A DNA stretch of 64,000 nt. It comes from Arctic95D-9 sp035967665. GTDB taxonomy: Bacteria; Verrucomicrobiota; Verrucomicrobiia; Verrucomicrobiales; DEV007. Of this stretch, positions 18,601 to 27,000 are shown piece after piece (position 1 is the stretch's first letter; the number at the start of each line of letters is the position of its first letter). The stretch spans positions 186,001 to 250,000 of the forward strand of contig JAYWLB010000095.1 in assembly GCA_035967665.1 (NCBI GenBank), given 5' to 3'. The notes beneath the pieces were generated by a model. The model made no database searches and was not told the DNA's origin. It saw only the letters and a list, made by a program, of their open reading frames with translations. The translations under genes and the position numbers were made by a program.

Positions 18601-19139
18601 GGGAGGCAGTTGGCTACACCAACTCTAACACACAAACCTTTTTCCAGGACTACGGTCCCTCCGCTGAGCATCGCAGATCTGTTTACTCTTTCTGGAAAAG
18701 AACCGCTCATCCCCCCAGCCTCGCGATCATGGATGCCCCCAACCGCGAGAGCTGCGTGATGCGCCGCGAGCGGACTAACACACCGCTGCAGGCTCTCGTG
18801 CTCATGAACGATCCCCAGTTTGTCCGCGCCTCCCGCTACCTCGCGCTGCGGGTCCTCTCAGAGGCAACGGATCAAAATGAGAGACTCAATCGCCTCGCGG
18901 AGCTGTTGCGCAGCCGGCCGCTGGATTCGGATGAGCTTAAGATCCTGACCAACTCACTCGATCAGTTTCGAAACATCTACGAAAGCAGTCCCGGAGCCGC
19001 CCGGATGCTTCTCGTCGACGAAGTGAATGAAGGATTCTCTCTCGATAAAATGAAGGAGCATTCCATACCGGAGCTCGCCGCCTGGACGATGGTAGCGAGT
19101 CAAATAATGAACCTCGACGAATCACTGAACAAGAACTGA
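15612..19139 (+). CDS. Membrane anti-sigma-like/PSCyt1-PSCyt2-LamG-PSD1 fusion protein
   Basis: 1175 residues. Residues 1-93 (LFEQGLSDEEAIKLQGILSE, ARTDWVQLCELHSML) resemble the cytoplasmic segment of FecR-like anti-sigma proteins of this phylum. A single membrane helix follows near 94-116. The rest is predicted periplasmic: PSCyt1 with CFSCHG at 204-209; DUF1549 with RRAHLDLTGLPPTPEE and CAQCHDHKFDP near 490; a LamG/concanavalin-like domain around 585-745 (FAVTYDGSGAGNGIEIYSNG); then DUF1553/PSD1 with RVSANRIWQELFGIGLV and NRESCVMRRERTNTPLQALV. It lies directly after an ECF sigma gene and before a DUF1501 gene. Seen: the domain order. Inferred: that the N-terminus holds the sigma factor and that the periplasmic part is sensor, enzyme, or both. 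Confidence 0.87.
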   Translation: MKHSDYFEALAELANQLFEQGLSDEEAIKLQGILSENPSARTDWVQLCELHSMLESEPDIQNKLASDDRPDNVLPLSGAHSTRRSLADQDPEKRSFLFPGIVAVAALAVLALLSFAALRPTAPDSPDLAVAEEPLPGEESKAVKETPALPEDEAPEEQYQRAIVATIGSGSQQRPPTNFTSEPSLDSEELSFNRDIRPILSENCFSCHGPDESSREAELRLDTHDGFVGGENPTVVPGKPDESEMITRITTTDSEDLMPPEDSHKELTSKEIALLTQWVAEGAVWEDHWSFMPITNQLSDATTSHPVERHPVDYFVDQKLSKIGLTRSEVASKQALVRRAHLDLTGLPPTPEEVAAFVENESPTAYESLLDELLSRPSFGEHRARYWLDAARYGDTHGLHLDNYREIWPYRDWVIDAFNENMPFDQFTVEQIAGDLLPDATQSQRIATGFNRCNVTTSEGGAIDEEFLVRYAVDRVATTGTVWMGLTAGCAQCHDHKFDPITMKDFYSLFAFFNNTTQPAMDGNAKDSAPVIRVYDSPEQEKRASELKAQIAKLTKEAETLFKESDFPETDPASLAPEFFNHGSAESPTLIKDAGDFAKDSAFTVAFRFKLPDTDGRVILAEHTDKTANRKGWRIVWEDRGILVELIESYPDRLLKRGVTRKFRPGAGGHFAVTYDGSGAGNGIEIYSNGSFQNSRFINEWHDSLVTDFKADQAELLVGGKDAASGLIPVINEFAIFDRKLTEKEIMALSTFSTVKNIAKKPADKRTDKEKPQLKQYLATRSEGPYSDLLRKLSAAQTELSKIESTTPTTLVMQEKKEAPKAHLLLRGEYDQAADEVSPAFPAFLPELEGDFQMNRLGLAQWLVHPEHPLTARVSANRIWQELFGIGLVKTAEDFGTQGENPSHPALLDWLASSFIESGWDVKALYRTIMMSETYRQEATMAEDLVRLDPDNRLLARGPRFRLDAEVIRDQALAASGLIDPTIGGPSVKPYQPSGIWEAVGYTNSNTQTFFQDYGPSAEHRRSVYSFWKRTAHPPSLAIMDAPNRESCVMRRERTNTPLQALVLMNDPQFVRASRYLALRVLSEATDQNERLNRLAELLRSRPLDSDELKILTNSLDQFRNIYESSPGAARMLLVDEVNEGFSLDKMKEHSIPELAAWTMVASQIMNLDESLNKN

Positions 19140-19247
19140 GGAGATTGGGAAGAAGTAGAGAAGTAAAGGAGTGGAGAAAAAAGAATGCTCTGAAACTTGT
19201 CTACCGCACGCCCCACTACCAACGCCGACTCCAACTGCTGAAGCCCT

Positions 19248-19288
19248 GACTTTTCACCTTTTACTTTTAACCTGGCGCGCAAGCGCTC
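19248..19288. repeat. Dispersed T/C-rich repeat (copy 1)
   Basis: CTGACTTTTCACCTTTTACT followed by TTTAACC and a GGCGCGCAAGCGC tail lies just before the DUF1501 start. Related sequence is found at 29379-29410 on the same strand and at 43569-43610 on the other strand. Confidence 0.4.
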
Positions 19289-19295
19289 CCACACT

Positions 19296-20750
19296 ATGAA
19301 AGCTTTCCAAGATTACGTGACTCTCGAAACGAGAAGGCAGTTTTTCCGCCAATCGGCAGCAGGACTCGGAAGTGCCGCGCTCGCCTCTTTGCTCGGACAG
19401 AATTCGGCAATGGGCGCCGGAACACCGGCCTCGGGCAAGCTTCCGCTCCACCATACGCCGAAGGCAAAGCGGGCAATTTATCTGTTCATGTCAGGAGCAC
19501 CGTCACAGATAGACCTCTGGGATCCCAAACCAGCGATGGAAAAGCGATTCGACGAGGATCTTCCCGCCGAAGTGAGGAACGGACAGCGCCTCACCACGAT
19601 GACTTCGAAGCAGGCGAGGTTCCCCATCGCGCCGTCGATCTACAAATTCCAGAAGCACGGGGCAAGCGGAACGGAGGTGAGTGAACTGCTTCCTCACACT
19701 GCCAAAATCACAGATGACATTGCCTTGATCCGGAGCATGTGGACCGAAGCGATCAATCACGATCCCGCGATCACCTATATTCAGACGGGCAATCAGATCC
19801 CCGGCAATCCCAGCCTCGGCGCATGGCTCAGTTACGGGCTCGGCAGTGAAAACGAGAACCTCCCCTCTTTCGTGGTTCTCAACTCGACATGGTCGGCAAA
19901 GCGGGACGCTCAGGCTCTGTATCAGCGTTTGTGGGGTTCCGGCTTTCTTCCTTCCAAACACCAGGGCGTTGCCTTGCGTTCCCAGGGAGACCCGGTTCTC
20001 TATCTTTCCGATCCGAAAGGAGTGAATCGCGATGTCCGGCGCACGATGCTTGACGGACTGAATCAGCTCAATGCGAAACATTACGATGAGGTAGGCGATC
20101 CCGAAACCCATGCGCGGATTTCGCAATATGAAATGGCCTTTCGGATGCAGGCCTCGGTGCCGGACCTCACTGATCTCTCGAACGAGCCTCAATACATACT
20201 CGACATGTATGGCCCCGACGTGAAGACACCGGGAACGTTTGCCTACAACTGTCTCCTCGCCCGCCGCATGGCGGAACGCGGTGTCCGCTTCTCTCAAATT
20301 TTTCACCGGGGTTGGGATCAGCATGGCAATCTCACCGGCGATCTTCCCCTGCAGTGTCAGGACGTCGATCAGCCGAGCCGTGCCCTCGTCCAGGATCTCA
20401 AGATGCGGGGAATGCTCGACGACACCCTCGTGGTCTGGGGCGGTGAATTCGGACGCACGATCTATTGTCAGGGTCGACTTTCGAAAGAGAACTATGGCCG
20501 TGACCACCATCCGAGATGCTTCAGCGTCTGGATGGCGGGCGCGGGAGTCAAAGGCGGCACCGTTCACGGTGAAACCGATGACTTTTCCTACAATATCGTC
20601 GACAAGCCCGTGCACATCCGGGATCTCAACGCGACGATCCTGCACCTGCTGGGTGTGAATCACGAGCGCCTTTCGGTGAAGCACCAGGGCCTCGATGTGA
20701 GGCTCACCGGTGTTGAGAAAGCGCACATCGTGAAGGATATCCTGAGCTAG
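19296..20750 (+). CDS. DUF1501 domain-containing protein
   Basis: 484 residues. The N-terminus TRRQFFRQSAAGLGSAALASL is a Tat-type signal. Body motifs: AIYLFMSGAPSQIDLWDPKP, NPSLGAWLSYGLGSENENLPSFVVL, LLARRMAERGVRFSQIFHRGWDQHG, and VVWGGEFGRTIY with GRDHHPRCFSVWMAGAG. These are the standard conserved blocks of the longer DUF1501 subgroup. It follows the anti-sigma/PSD1 fusion gene by 156 bp and is expected to work with it outside the cytoplasm. Confidence 0.93.
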   Translation: MKAFQDYVTLETRRQFFRQSAAGLGSAALASLLGQNSAMGAGTPASGKLPLHHTPKAKRAIYLFMSGAPSQIDLWDPKPAMEKRFDEDLPAEVRNGQRLTTMTSKQARFPIAPSIYKFQKHGASGTEVSELLPHTAKITDDIALIRSMWTEAINHDPAITYIQTGNQIPGNPSLGAWLSYGLGSENENLPSFVVLNSTWSAKRDAQALYQRLWGSGFLPSKHQGVALRSQGDPVLYLSDPKGVNRDVRRTMLDGLNQLNAKHYDEVGDPETHARISQYEMAFRMQASVPDLTDLSNEPQYILDMYGPDVKTPGTFAYNCLLARRMAERGVRFSQIFHRGWDQHGNLTGDLPLQCQDVDQPSRALVQDLKMRGMLDDTLVVWGGEFGRTIYCQGRLSKENYGRDHHPRCFSVWMAGAGVKGGTVHGETDDFSYNIVDKPVHIRDLNATILHLLGVNHERLSVKHQGLDVRLTGVEKAHIVKDILS

Positions 20751-20851
20751 GTTTACCCCCACCGGAACTGCCATTGCCGAGTGAGGAGAAACGCTCACAC
20801 CGTTTTCCCGTGCCCTTCCGACCCGGCACGAACCCTAAACAGATTTTAGCC

Positions 20852-20880
20852 ATTTTATAAAATTACAGATTTACTATAAT
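20852..20880 (+). promoter_or_regulatory. Possible promoter before the haloperoxidase-like gene
   Basis: A perfect TATAAT at 20875-20880 lies in a markedly AT-rich block about 52 bp before the ATG at 20932. A recognisable -35 box at ideal spacing is not obvious (only TTTTAT-like sequence near 20853). Confidence 0.3.
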
Positions 20881-20931
20881 TTCCATATTGATTTATAGTT
20901 CGGATGAGTTTAGCTTTTTGATTATCGAATC

Positions 20932-22323
20932 ATGAAGTTTTCCCGCCGATCCTTTCTTCAACTAGCCACTGTTGGCGCCGGAGGCGCACTCGCAAGCTGC
21001 GCGGCTCCGATGGGATCACGCCGCTCCTATCTCACTGGACTGGTTCCGGAAGGAGACCTCTACGGGCCGGATGAGTTTTGGACAGACGTCATGTTTCAGA
21101 GCGTTCGCGATCAGGCGATCGGACCTCCCCTCGCCGCCCGCATCTACGCAATGGGTCATCTCGCAGGCTTTCTTGCGATCAACGCAATTGACGGAAAATT
21201 TCACAATCCCTATCCTGAAATCGGACGCGCCCCCACAGGGATCTCCCCGGAGGCAGCCTACGCCGGCGCGGTCTCTATCGCCGCGTCAGAAGGACTCCAG
21301 GCACCGCTCGATCTGGATTTGGCCCGCTACCTCAAACGTATTCCCTCCAGCTCCGGTGATATCGATACCGGGATCCGCTGGGGAAAACACGTCGGGAAGA
21401 TCATCCAGAGTCATCGTGCCACTGACGGCGGACACGCCGAGAAAGTGAACTTCTATTTTGACCCGAACTACACCCCGCGAAAAACAGTCGACAGCTGGTC
21501 GAGCACGGGCCCCTACTACAAAACCTCGATCGGTCCCCGCTTCGAAACCTACGAACGCGGGCTCTTTCCCAACCTCGGAAACATGACTCCTTTCGCGATC
21601 AAATCGAAAGAGCAGTTCGCCGCGAAGCCCTTCATCGATGTCCGCTCGAAGCAATTCGCAGACGAGTTTGAAGAAGTCTACCTAATGGGAGCGACCCACT
21701 CCGAAGTCAGGACTCAGGACCAATTTGAAATCGCCTTTTTCTGGGAAGACGGCCCGCGAGGTGGCACCGTCCCGGCTGCGTGGCTGCACACCGCAATGAA
21801 AATTTTCCGCCAGCGCGGAAACACTCCTCTCATCAAACGTGCACAGCTCCTAGCTCAGATGAGTTGCGCCATGGCCGATGCCGGACTCTCCGCGTGGCAC
21901 TCGAAATACTTCTACGATATTCTCCGGCCCGAAACGGCGATTCGCCATTCCGCTGAGCACCTCGGGAATCCGGATCCACGGGTTCGCCGCGATCGCAAGT
22001 GGACCTCTCTCATCCCGACGCCTCCGTTCCCCTCCTACGTCTCAGGTCACTCGACTTTCTCCGGTGCCGGCGCTCAGGTTCTGCGACGCTTTTTCGGAAC
22101 TGACAAAACATCTGTGACCCTCCGCGCCCTCGATACCGTGAACTGGCCGAAACAGCTGGGAGACTCGACGCGGCACTACACCGACTTCACCACTCTGGAA
22201 GACGAAAACGGACTCAGCCGGATCTACGGCGGCGTCCACTGGCAGTCCGACAACATCGAGGGATTACGCATGGGGCATGGGATCGGAGATCACGTCCACA
22301 ACCACTATCTCTACCAACTCTAG
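20932..22323 (+). CDS. Vanadium-dependent haloperoxidase/PAP2-like phosphatase, exported
   Basis: 463 residues. The N-terminus has a twin-arginine signal (SRRSFLQLATVGAGGALASC) that also offers a lipoprotein cysteine. The three PAP2/haloperoxidase motifs are present: KYFYDILRP near residue 325 (K-x6-RP), PSYVSGHS near 367 and SRIYGGVHW near 429. This fold binds vanadate or phosphate; members are haloperoxidases or acid phosphatases, and the two cannot be separated from sequence alone. It is followed after 17 bp by a porin-like gene, probably in the same operon. Confidence 0.83.
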   Translation: MKFSRRSFLQLATVGAGGALASCAAPMGSRRSYLTGLVPEGDLYGPDEFWTDVMFQSVRDQAIGPPLAARIYAMGHLAGFLAINAIDGKFHNPYPEIGRAPTGISPEAAYAGAVSIAASEGLQAPLDLDLARYLKRIPSSSGDIDTGIRWGKHVGKIIQSHRATDGGHAEKVNFYFDPNYTPRKTVDSWSSTGPYYKTSIGPRFETYERGLFPNLGNMTPFAIKSKEQFAAKPFIDVRSKQFADEFEEVYLMGATHSEVRTQDQFEIAFFWEDGPRGGTVPAAWLHTAMKIFRQRGNTPLIKRAQLLAQMSCAMADAGLSAWHSKYFYDILRPETAIRHSAEHLGNPDPRVRRDRKWTSLIPTPPFPSYVSGHSTFSGAGAQVLRRFFGTDKTSVTLRALDTVNWPKQLGDSTRHYTDFTTLEDENGLSRIYGGVHWQSDNIEGLRMGHGIGDHVHNHYLYQL

Positions 22324-22340
22324 CGGAGGTCTCAGGATAA

Positions 22341-23402
22341 ATGAAAAAGGTATTTCTCCTCAGCATTCTGATCGCAGCATTCAGCGGCCTCGGAAACCTC
22401 AACGCTCAGCAGAGGTTTCGCATGTCCTCGGATATCGACCGTCGCGTCGGACCACGAACCACGTTTCAGAAGCCGATTGCCTTCGATGTCGCCGATCACA
22501 CCGTGCTCTTTGAGGGAATCATTTTCAGCGGCGGCACCTATCTTTTCGATGCCGTCAATACCCGCGGGCTCATCACCGACCGCGAAGACACTCCGGTGGG
22601 ATTTTACGGTGGGCTTTTTGATTTGCGGGTCGCCCGAAAAATGAGCAACGCGCTCACCTACGGATTCGATGGTCGCTTTCAACTGACAGGAGAAGGAGGC
22701 CGGGACACGCTCAACGACGAACGGTTCGACGTCTATCTCCGCGGTCGCTACGGACAGATTTCCTACGGCAACTTTGCCGATCGAAATGCCCTTCTGCTTT
22801 CCGGAAGCACGACTCTCTCGGGTGAAGCGAACCTCTTCTTCGACGGCTACTTTGATCCCTCATTCAACCGGGCCTTCCGCTACCGGGGACGCTTCGGTAG
22901 CTTCCTCGTCGATGCCGCAATTGATGATGATGGCAAAGCCTACAACCTGGGACTGCTCTACCGAAGCCCGACACCGACCCGCAAAGATTCTTTCTCATTC
23001 GACTACCATGGAGCGGACGACTACCTCGGACTCTACGAACGGGATGGATTCACCGCCGGATACGGAACCTCCTACGGAAGTTTCGATGTGAAAGTCGCCG
23101 CCGCCTGGGATCAGTTCGATCCTCATGCCAACTTCGACACCTTTGAAAGAGTCGCGGGAACCCTGTGCGCCAGCTACAAATACCACGCCTTCACCTGGTC
23201 CGCCGGGTTGATGGTTGCCGAGACCAACGGAGGCGATCTTGAAACGACCTACACGGCAGGACTCCGCTACGACATGGCTCGCGGAGTGAGCCTGAATACC
23301 GGCTGGTTCTACGTCGACAGCGACAGCGTCGGAACTGATGGCAACCCCATCACCGCCGGGGACTTCTCCGGAGTGCGGACCTCGATCTCGTATCGATTTT
23401 AG
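22341..23402 (+). CDS. Outer-membrane beta-barrel (porin-like) protein
   Basis: 353 residues with a signal peptide (KKVFLLSILIAAFSGLGNLNAQ). The body alternates short beta-strands rich in Tyr, Phe and Gly with turns (FDVYLRGRYGQISYGNFADRN, ASYKYHAFTWSAGLMVAE) and ends in VRTSISYRF, with the terminal Phe expected for outer-membrane barrels. It resembles the Gram-negative porin superfamily. It is 17 bp after the haloperoxidase-like gene, suggesting joint expression. Confidence 0.8.
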   Translation: MKKVFLLSILIAAFSGLGNLNAQQRFRMSSDIDRRVGPRTTFQKPIAFDVADHTVLFEGIIFSGGTYLFDAVNTRGLITDREDTPVGFYGGLFDLRVARKMSNALTYGFDGRFQLTGEGGRDTLNDERFDVYLRGRYGQISYGNFADRNALLLSGSTTLSGEANLFFDGYFDPSFNRAFRYRGRFGSFLVDAAIDDDGKAYNLGLLYRSPTPTRKDSFSFDYHGADDYLGLYERDGFTAGYGTSYGSFDVKVAAAWDQFDPHANFDTFERVAGTLCASYKYHAFTWSAGLMVAETNGGDLETTYTAGLRYDMARGVSLNTGWFYVDSDSVGTDGNPITAGDFSGVRTSISYRF

Positions 23403-23573
23403 AGATCACTAGTTCCGCGAGCTGGAAAAATGGCCTCGGAAAAGGGAGTAACTTGAACCTAAGCAAGGATTCTTGATTTCCCGCAATCCAAACTAATAAC
23501 TTAAGACTCTCACCTCCACGCCAGCCATTGCTGCGCGCTCGACACACGAAGCGCATTTCCTTAGAATCCGACG

Positions 23574-24065
23574 ATGGCGACAGACGTGGACGCGAAACCA
23601 AAGCGACGAGTATCGGTTGCGATGCGGCTGATTCTCATCACTGCGGCGATCCTCACTTTGATCATCACTTGCCTCTCTATTCCTGTATCCAGCATCGAAG
23701 GGATTTGGAGGTCGCCATCATTGATAAGCTGCATGTGCGATGCCTACTCTTTCTGGGAGCTAAAAGACGGAGTTATCACTTATTACTCTGACAAACACAA
23801 TTCCGGCTATCAAATCGGCGAATACTCACAGCAGGAAGACGGTCGTTTCAAACTCACGATTCGACTCGAAGGAGAGCCTGATTGGGAGATGATCGTGACA
23901 CCTCGCGCTCTTCATTTTGACGCTCCAGAAGATGTTTTCTTCGGCAAACCAACAACTTGGTTTGCCCGACTCTTTTATCGCCCCCTCTCGCGCGGACGAG
24001 CAGACCAAGTCATTGCCGACACGATCGCAGCCGGGCCGGACACAGGGCCGGAACCATTTCCTTGA
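23574..24065 (+). CDS. Hypothetical membrane-anchored protein
   Basis: 163 residues. A Lys/Arg-rich start is followed by one membrane helix (LILITAAILTLIITCLSI), so the rest is probably outside the cytoplasm. The remainder (IEGIWRSPSLISCMCDAYSF, YYSDKHNSGYQIGEYSQ) has a beta-rich look reminiscent of small lipocalin-like domains, but I do not recognise the family. It ends 30 bp before the 5-oxoprolinase gene. Confidence 0.6.
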   Translation: MATDVDAKPKRRVSVAMRLILITAAILTLIITCLSIPVSSIEGIWRSPSLISCMCDAYSFWELKDGVITYYSDKHNSGYQIGEYSQQEDGRFKLTIRLEGEPDWEMIVTPRALHFDAPEDVFFGKPTTWFARLFYRPLSRGRADQVIADTIAAGPDTGPEPFP

Positions 24066-24095
24066 ACATTCACTCAGTCACCTTCACGGTGGCAC

Positions 24096-27000
24096 ATGTT
24101 CAAACTGCGAGTTGATACGGGTGGAACATTCACCGATTGCCGGGGACTTGAAGAAGGTGAGACGACGCCGCGTCTCGTAAAAGTCCTTTCATCGGGTCGT
24201 CTTCGCGTCTCCGTCTCAGACTGGATATCACGTCAGGAACTCACCATCGCGATACCGGAAAACTGGCGCGTCGAAGACTCCTTTTTCACCGGCTATAAAC
24301 TGGAATCCGGTGGCGAGTCAGCTCTTGTCCTTTCTTTTGAGGTAAAGTCAGGACGCCTCGTTCTTTCCCAGCCACTGCCCCCTTCCGAGTCCGTCGATCT
24401 CTTCACTCGCGAGGAAGCACCTGTTCTCGGGGCCCGCCTCCTCACCGGCACCGCTCTCGACAAGCCCTTCCCCGAACTCGACTTCCGGCTCGCAACGACG
24501 CGCGGCACCAATGCGCTCCTCGAACGAAAGGGCGCTCCTGTCGCTTTCTTCGTTACGAAAGGTTTCCGCGACCTCCTCACGATTCGGGATCAGCGACGCC
24601 CCGATCTTTTCGCCCTGAAACACGAACGTCCCGCGCCCCTTTTTTCCTGCGTCTCAGAAGTCACGGGACGACTCGCCGCGAATGGCGATGAACTGACCGC
24701 CTTGCAATGGAATTCCGAACTGGAGCAGGAAGTTAAAAGCCTGATCGGAGCCGGCATTCGCATCGCAGCTGTGGCCTTGCTCCACAGCTATGTCAATCCA
24801 TCGCACGAAGAGGCCCTCCGGAAAAAATTACTCGCCGCAGGATTCGATCACGTCTCGATCAGTTCCGGGCTTGCCCCGGTCATCAAACTGCTTCCCCGCG
24901 CCGAAACTGCTGTCGCAAATGCCTATCTCCAGCCGGTCATGGCGGGATTCATCAACCACGTCGCGGAACGCAGCGGCGCCGCAAATCTCCTCACGATGAC
25001 CTCCGCTGGCGGACTGGAAACGGCTTCCTCATTTCACCCCAAGGACTCGCTTCTTTCAGGCCCGGCCGGTGGCGTCTCCGGTGCCGCGGCAATTGCTGAA
25101 GAGCTCGGCATCGACAGGATTCTCACCTTCGACATGGGAGGCACCAGCACCGATGTCGCCCGCTACGACAATGGCTTTCAGTATCAGTTTGAGCAAACCG
25201 TCGGCGACGCAAAACTGCTCTCCCCCGCCCTCAAAATCGAAACGGTCGCTGCCGGTGGCGGGTCGATTTGCCAATGGGAAAACGGAGCACTCAAAGTGGG
25301 CCCCGAATCCGCCGGAGCCAATCCAGGTCCCGCCTGCTACGGCATGGGAGGTCCTCTCACGATCACCGACGTCAACCTGATCCTCGGGCGCATCGATCCA
25401 TCGAACTTCGGAATTCCCCTCACCGAATCCAACTTCGAAGCGGCGAAAAATCGAGCTCTGGAACTCCAGCGCGAAGCGGGAATGGAGACACACGAACCCG
25501 ACGAGGATTTCCTGCGCGGACTCCTCGATATCGCAATTGAGCAAATGGCTGACGCGATCCGTTCGATCTCTATCAGAGACGGTGCCAATCCCTCCGAATA
25601 CACCCTTCTCGCTTTCGGCGGCGCCGGTCCACTCCATGCCTGCGCGATTGCAGATCGACTCGGGATGAAAGGCGTTGTCATTCCCGGCGAAGCAGGAGTC
25701 CTCAGTGCCTACGGCCTCGACCAGGCGAGCATCGAGCGCTTCGCGACCCGGCAGATCAATCTCCCCGTCTCCGATCCCACGCTTTCCGACCTTTTTGAAA
25801 CAGTTGATTCGAAAGCCCTGGAACAGCTCGGTGAGTCAGGATTCAAGGGCACCATCCAACGCCGCATCGCCGAGCTTCGGCTCGCAGGACAGGATGCAAC
25901 TCTCTCCGTCGAAGTCACCACTGCAGCGGCCCTGCCGGACTCCTTTGCTGCGCTCTACAAAGAAACCTTCGGCTACGCCCCTACCGGGATTATTGAAATC
26001 GTCAGTTACCGCGCCATCGCCGGAACCGGTCGGGCAGAACTGAGAAAAAGAGCCCTTTCCGTCCCAAACTCAACAGGGTCAGGTGAGCGATCCAACCCTG
26101 TTGGGCACCACTCAGGGAGGGGCGAGGCGTCCCTGCCGGGCCGCGCGGTCCGAAACGACGTCGAATCCAGCCAACCACTCAGCAGCGAAGCAACTGACGC
26201 AGGCCCTCCGGCTCATCGGGAAGCTTCGCCCTGCCCAATGCAAGACCCCGCGCACGCGGACTCTGAGGTGGTCCCCTTTTTAAATCGTGACCGGATCAAT
26301 GAAGGGACCGCCGTCTCCGGCCCGATCGTGATTCAGGATCCGTTCAGCACTCTCTATCTCGCCGAAGGCTGGGACGCTGAAGCTCAATTCAACGGAGCGC
26401 TTTTACTGGAACGGAAAGCACCGCGAGTCGAAGCCGACACAAGCCGTCCCGAACAAATCGTAAGAGAGCTTTTCCGCCATCGCTTTGACAATCTCGTCGA
26501 GGAAATGGGCACGATGCTGCAACGCTCTGCGATCTCGACGAACGTGAAAGAGAGGGCCGATTTCTCCTGCGCCCTGCTCGACGGAGAAGGTGAGCTCATT
26601 TCGAGTGCGCCGCACATTCCGGTGCACCTTGGTGCTCTCGGGGTTTGTGTCAGGCAGGTTCGCGATCAGATCGTGATGAAAGAGGGAGACACCATCATCA
26701 CAAATCATCCCGGCGTGGGAGGCTCTCATCTCCCCGACGTCACCCTCATCACCCCTGTTTTTGAGCCGGGGAATGACAGCCCTGTCGCCTACATCGCCAA
26801 CCGCGCCCACCATGCAGAGATCGGAGGCATCACCCCCGGTTCGATGCCTCCGGGTGCAGAAAATCTCGCCGCGGAAGGCGTCGTCATTTCCCCGCAACAT
26901 CTCATCCGCGGGGGCGATTCCTGCTTTGACGCGATTGAGGAGCTCCTCACGGAGTCCCCCTACCCGACGCGCAATATCGCGGACAATCTTTCTGACCTGA

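Noticed and set aside
19503..20798. 431-residue minus-strand frame
   Set aside because: Antisense shadow of the DUF1501 gene at 19296.
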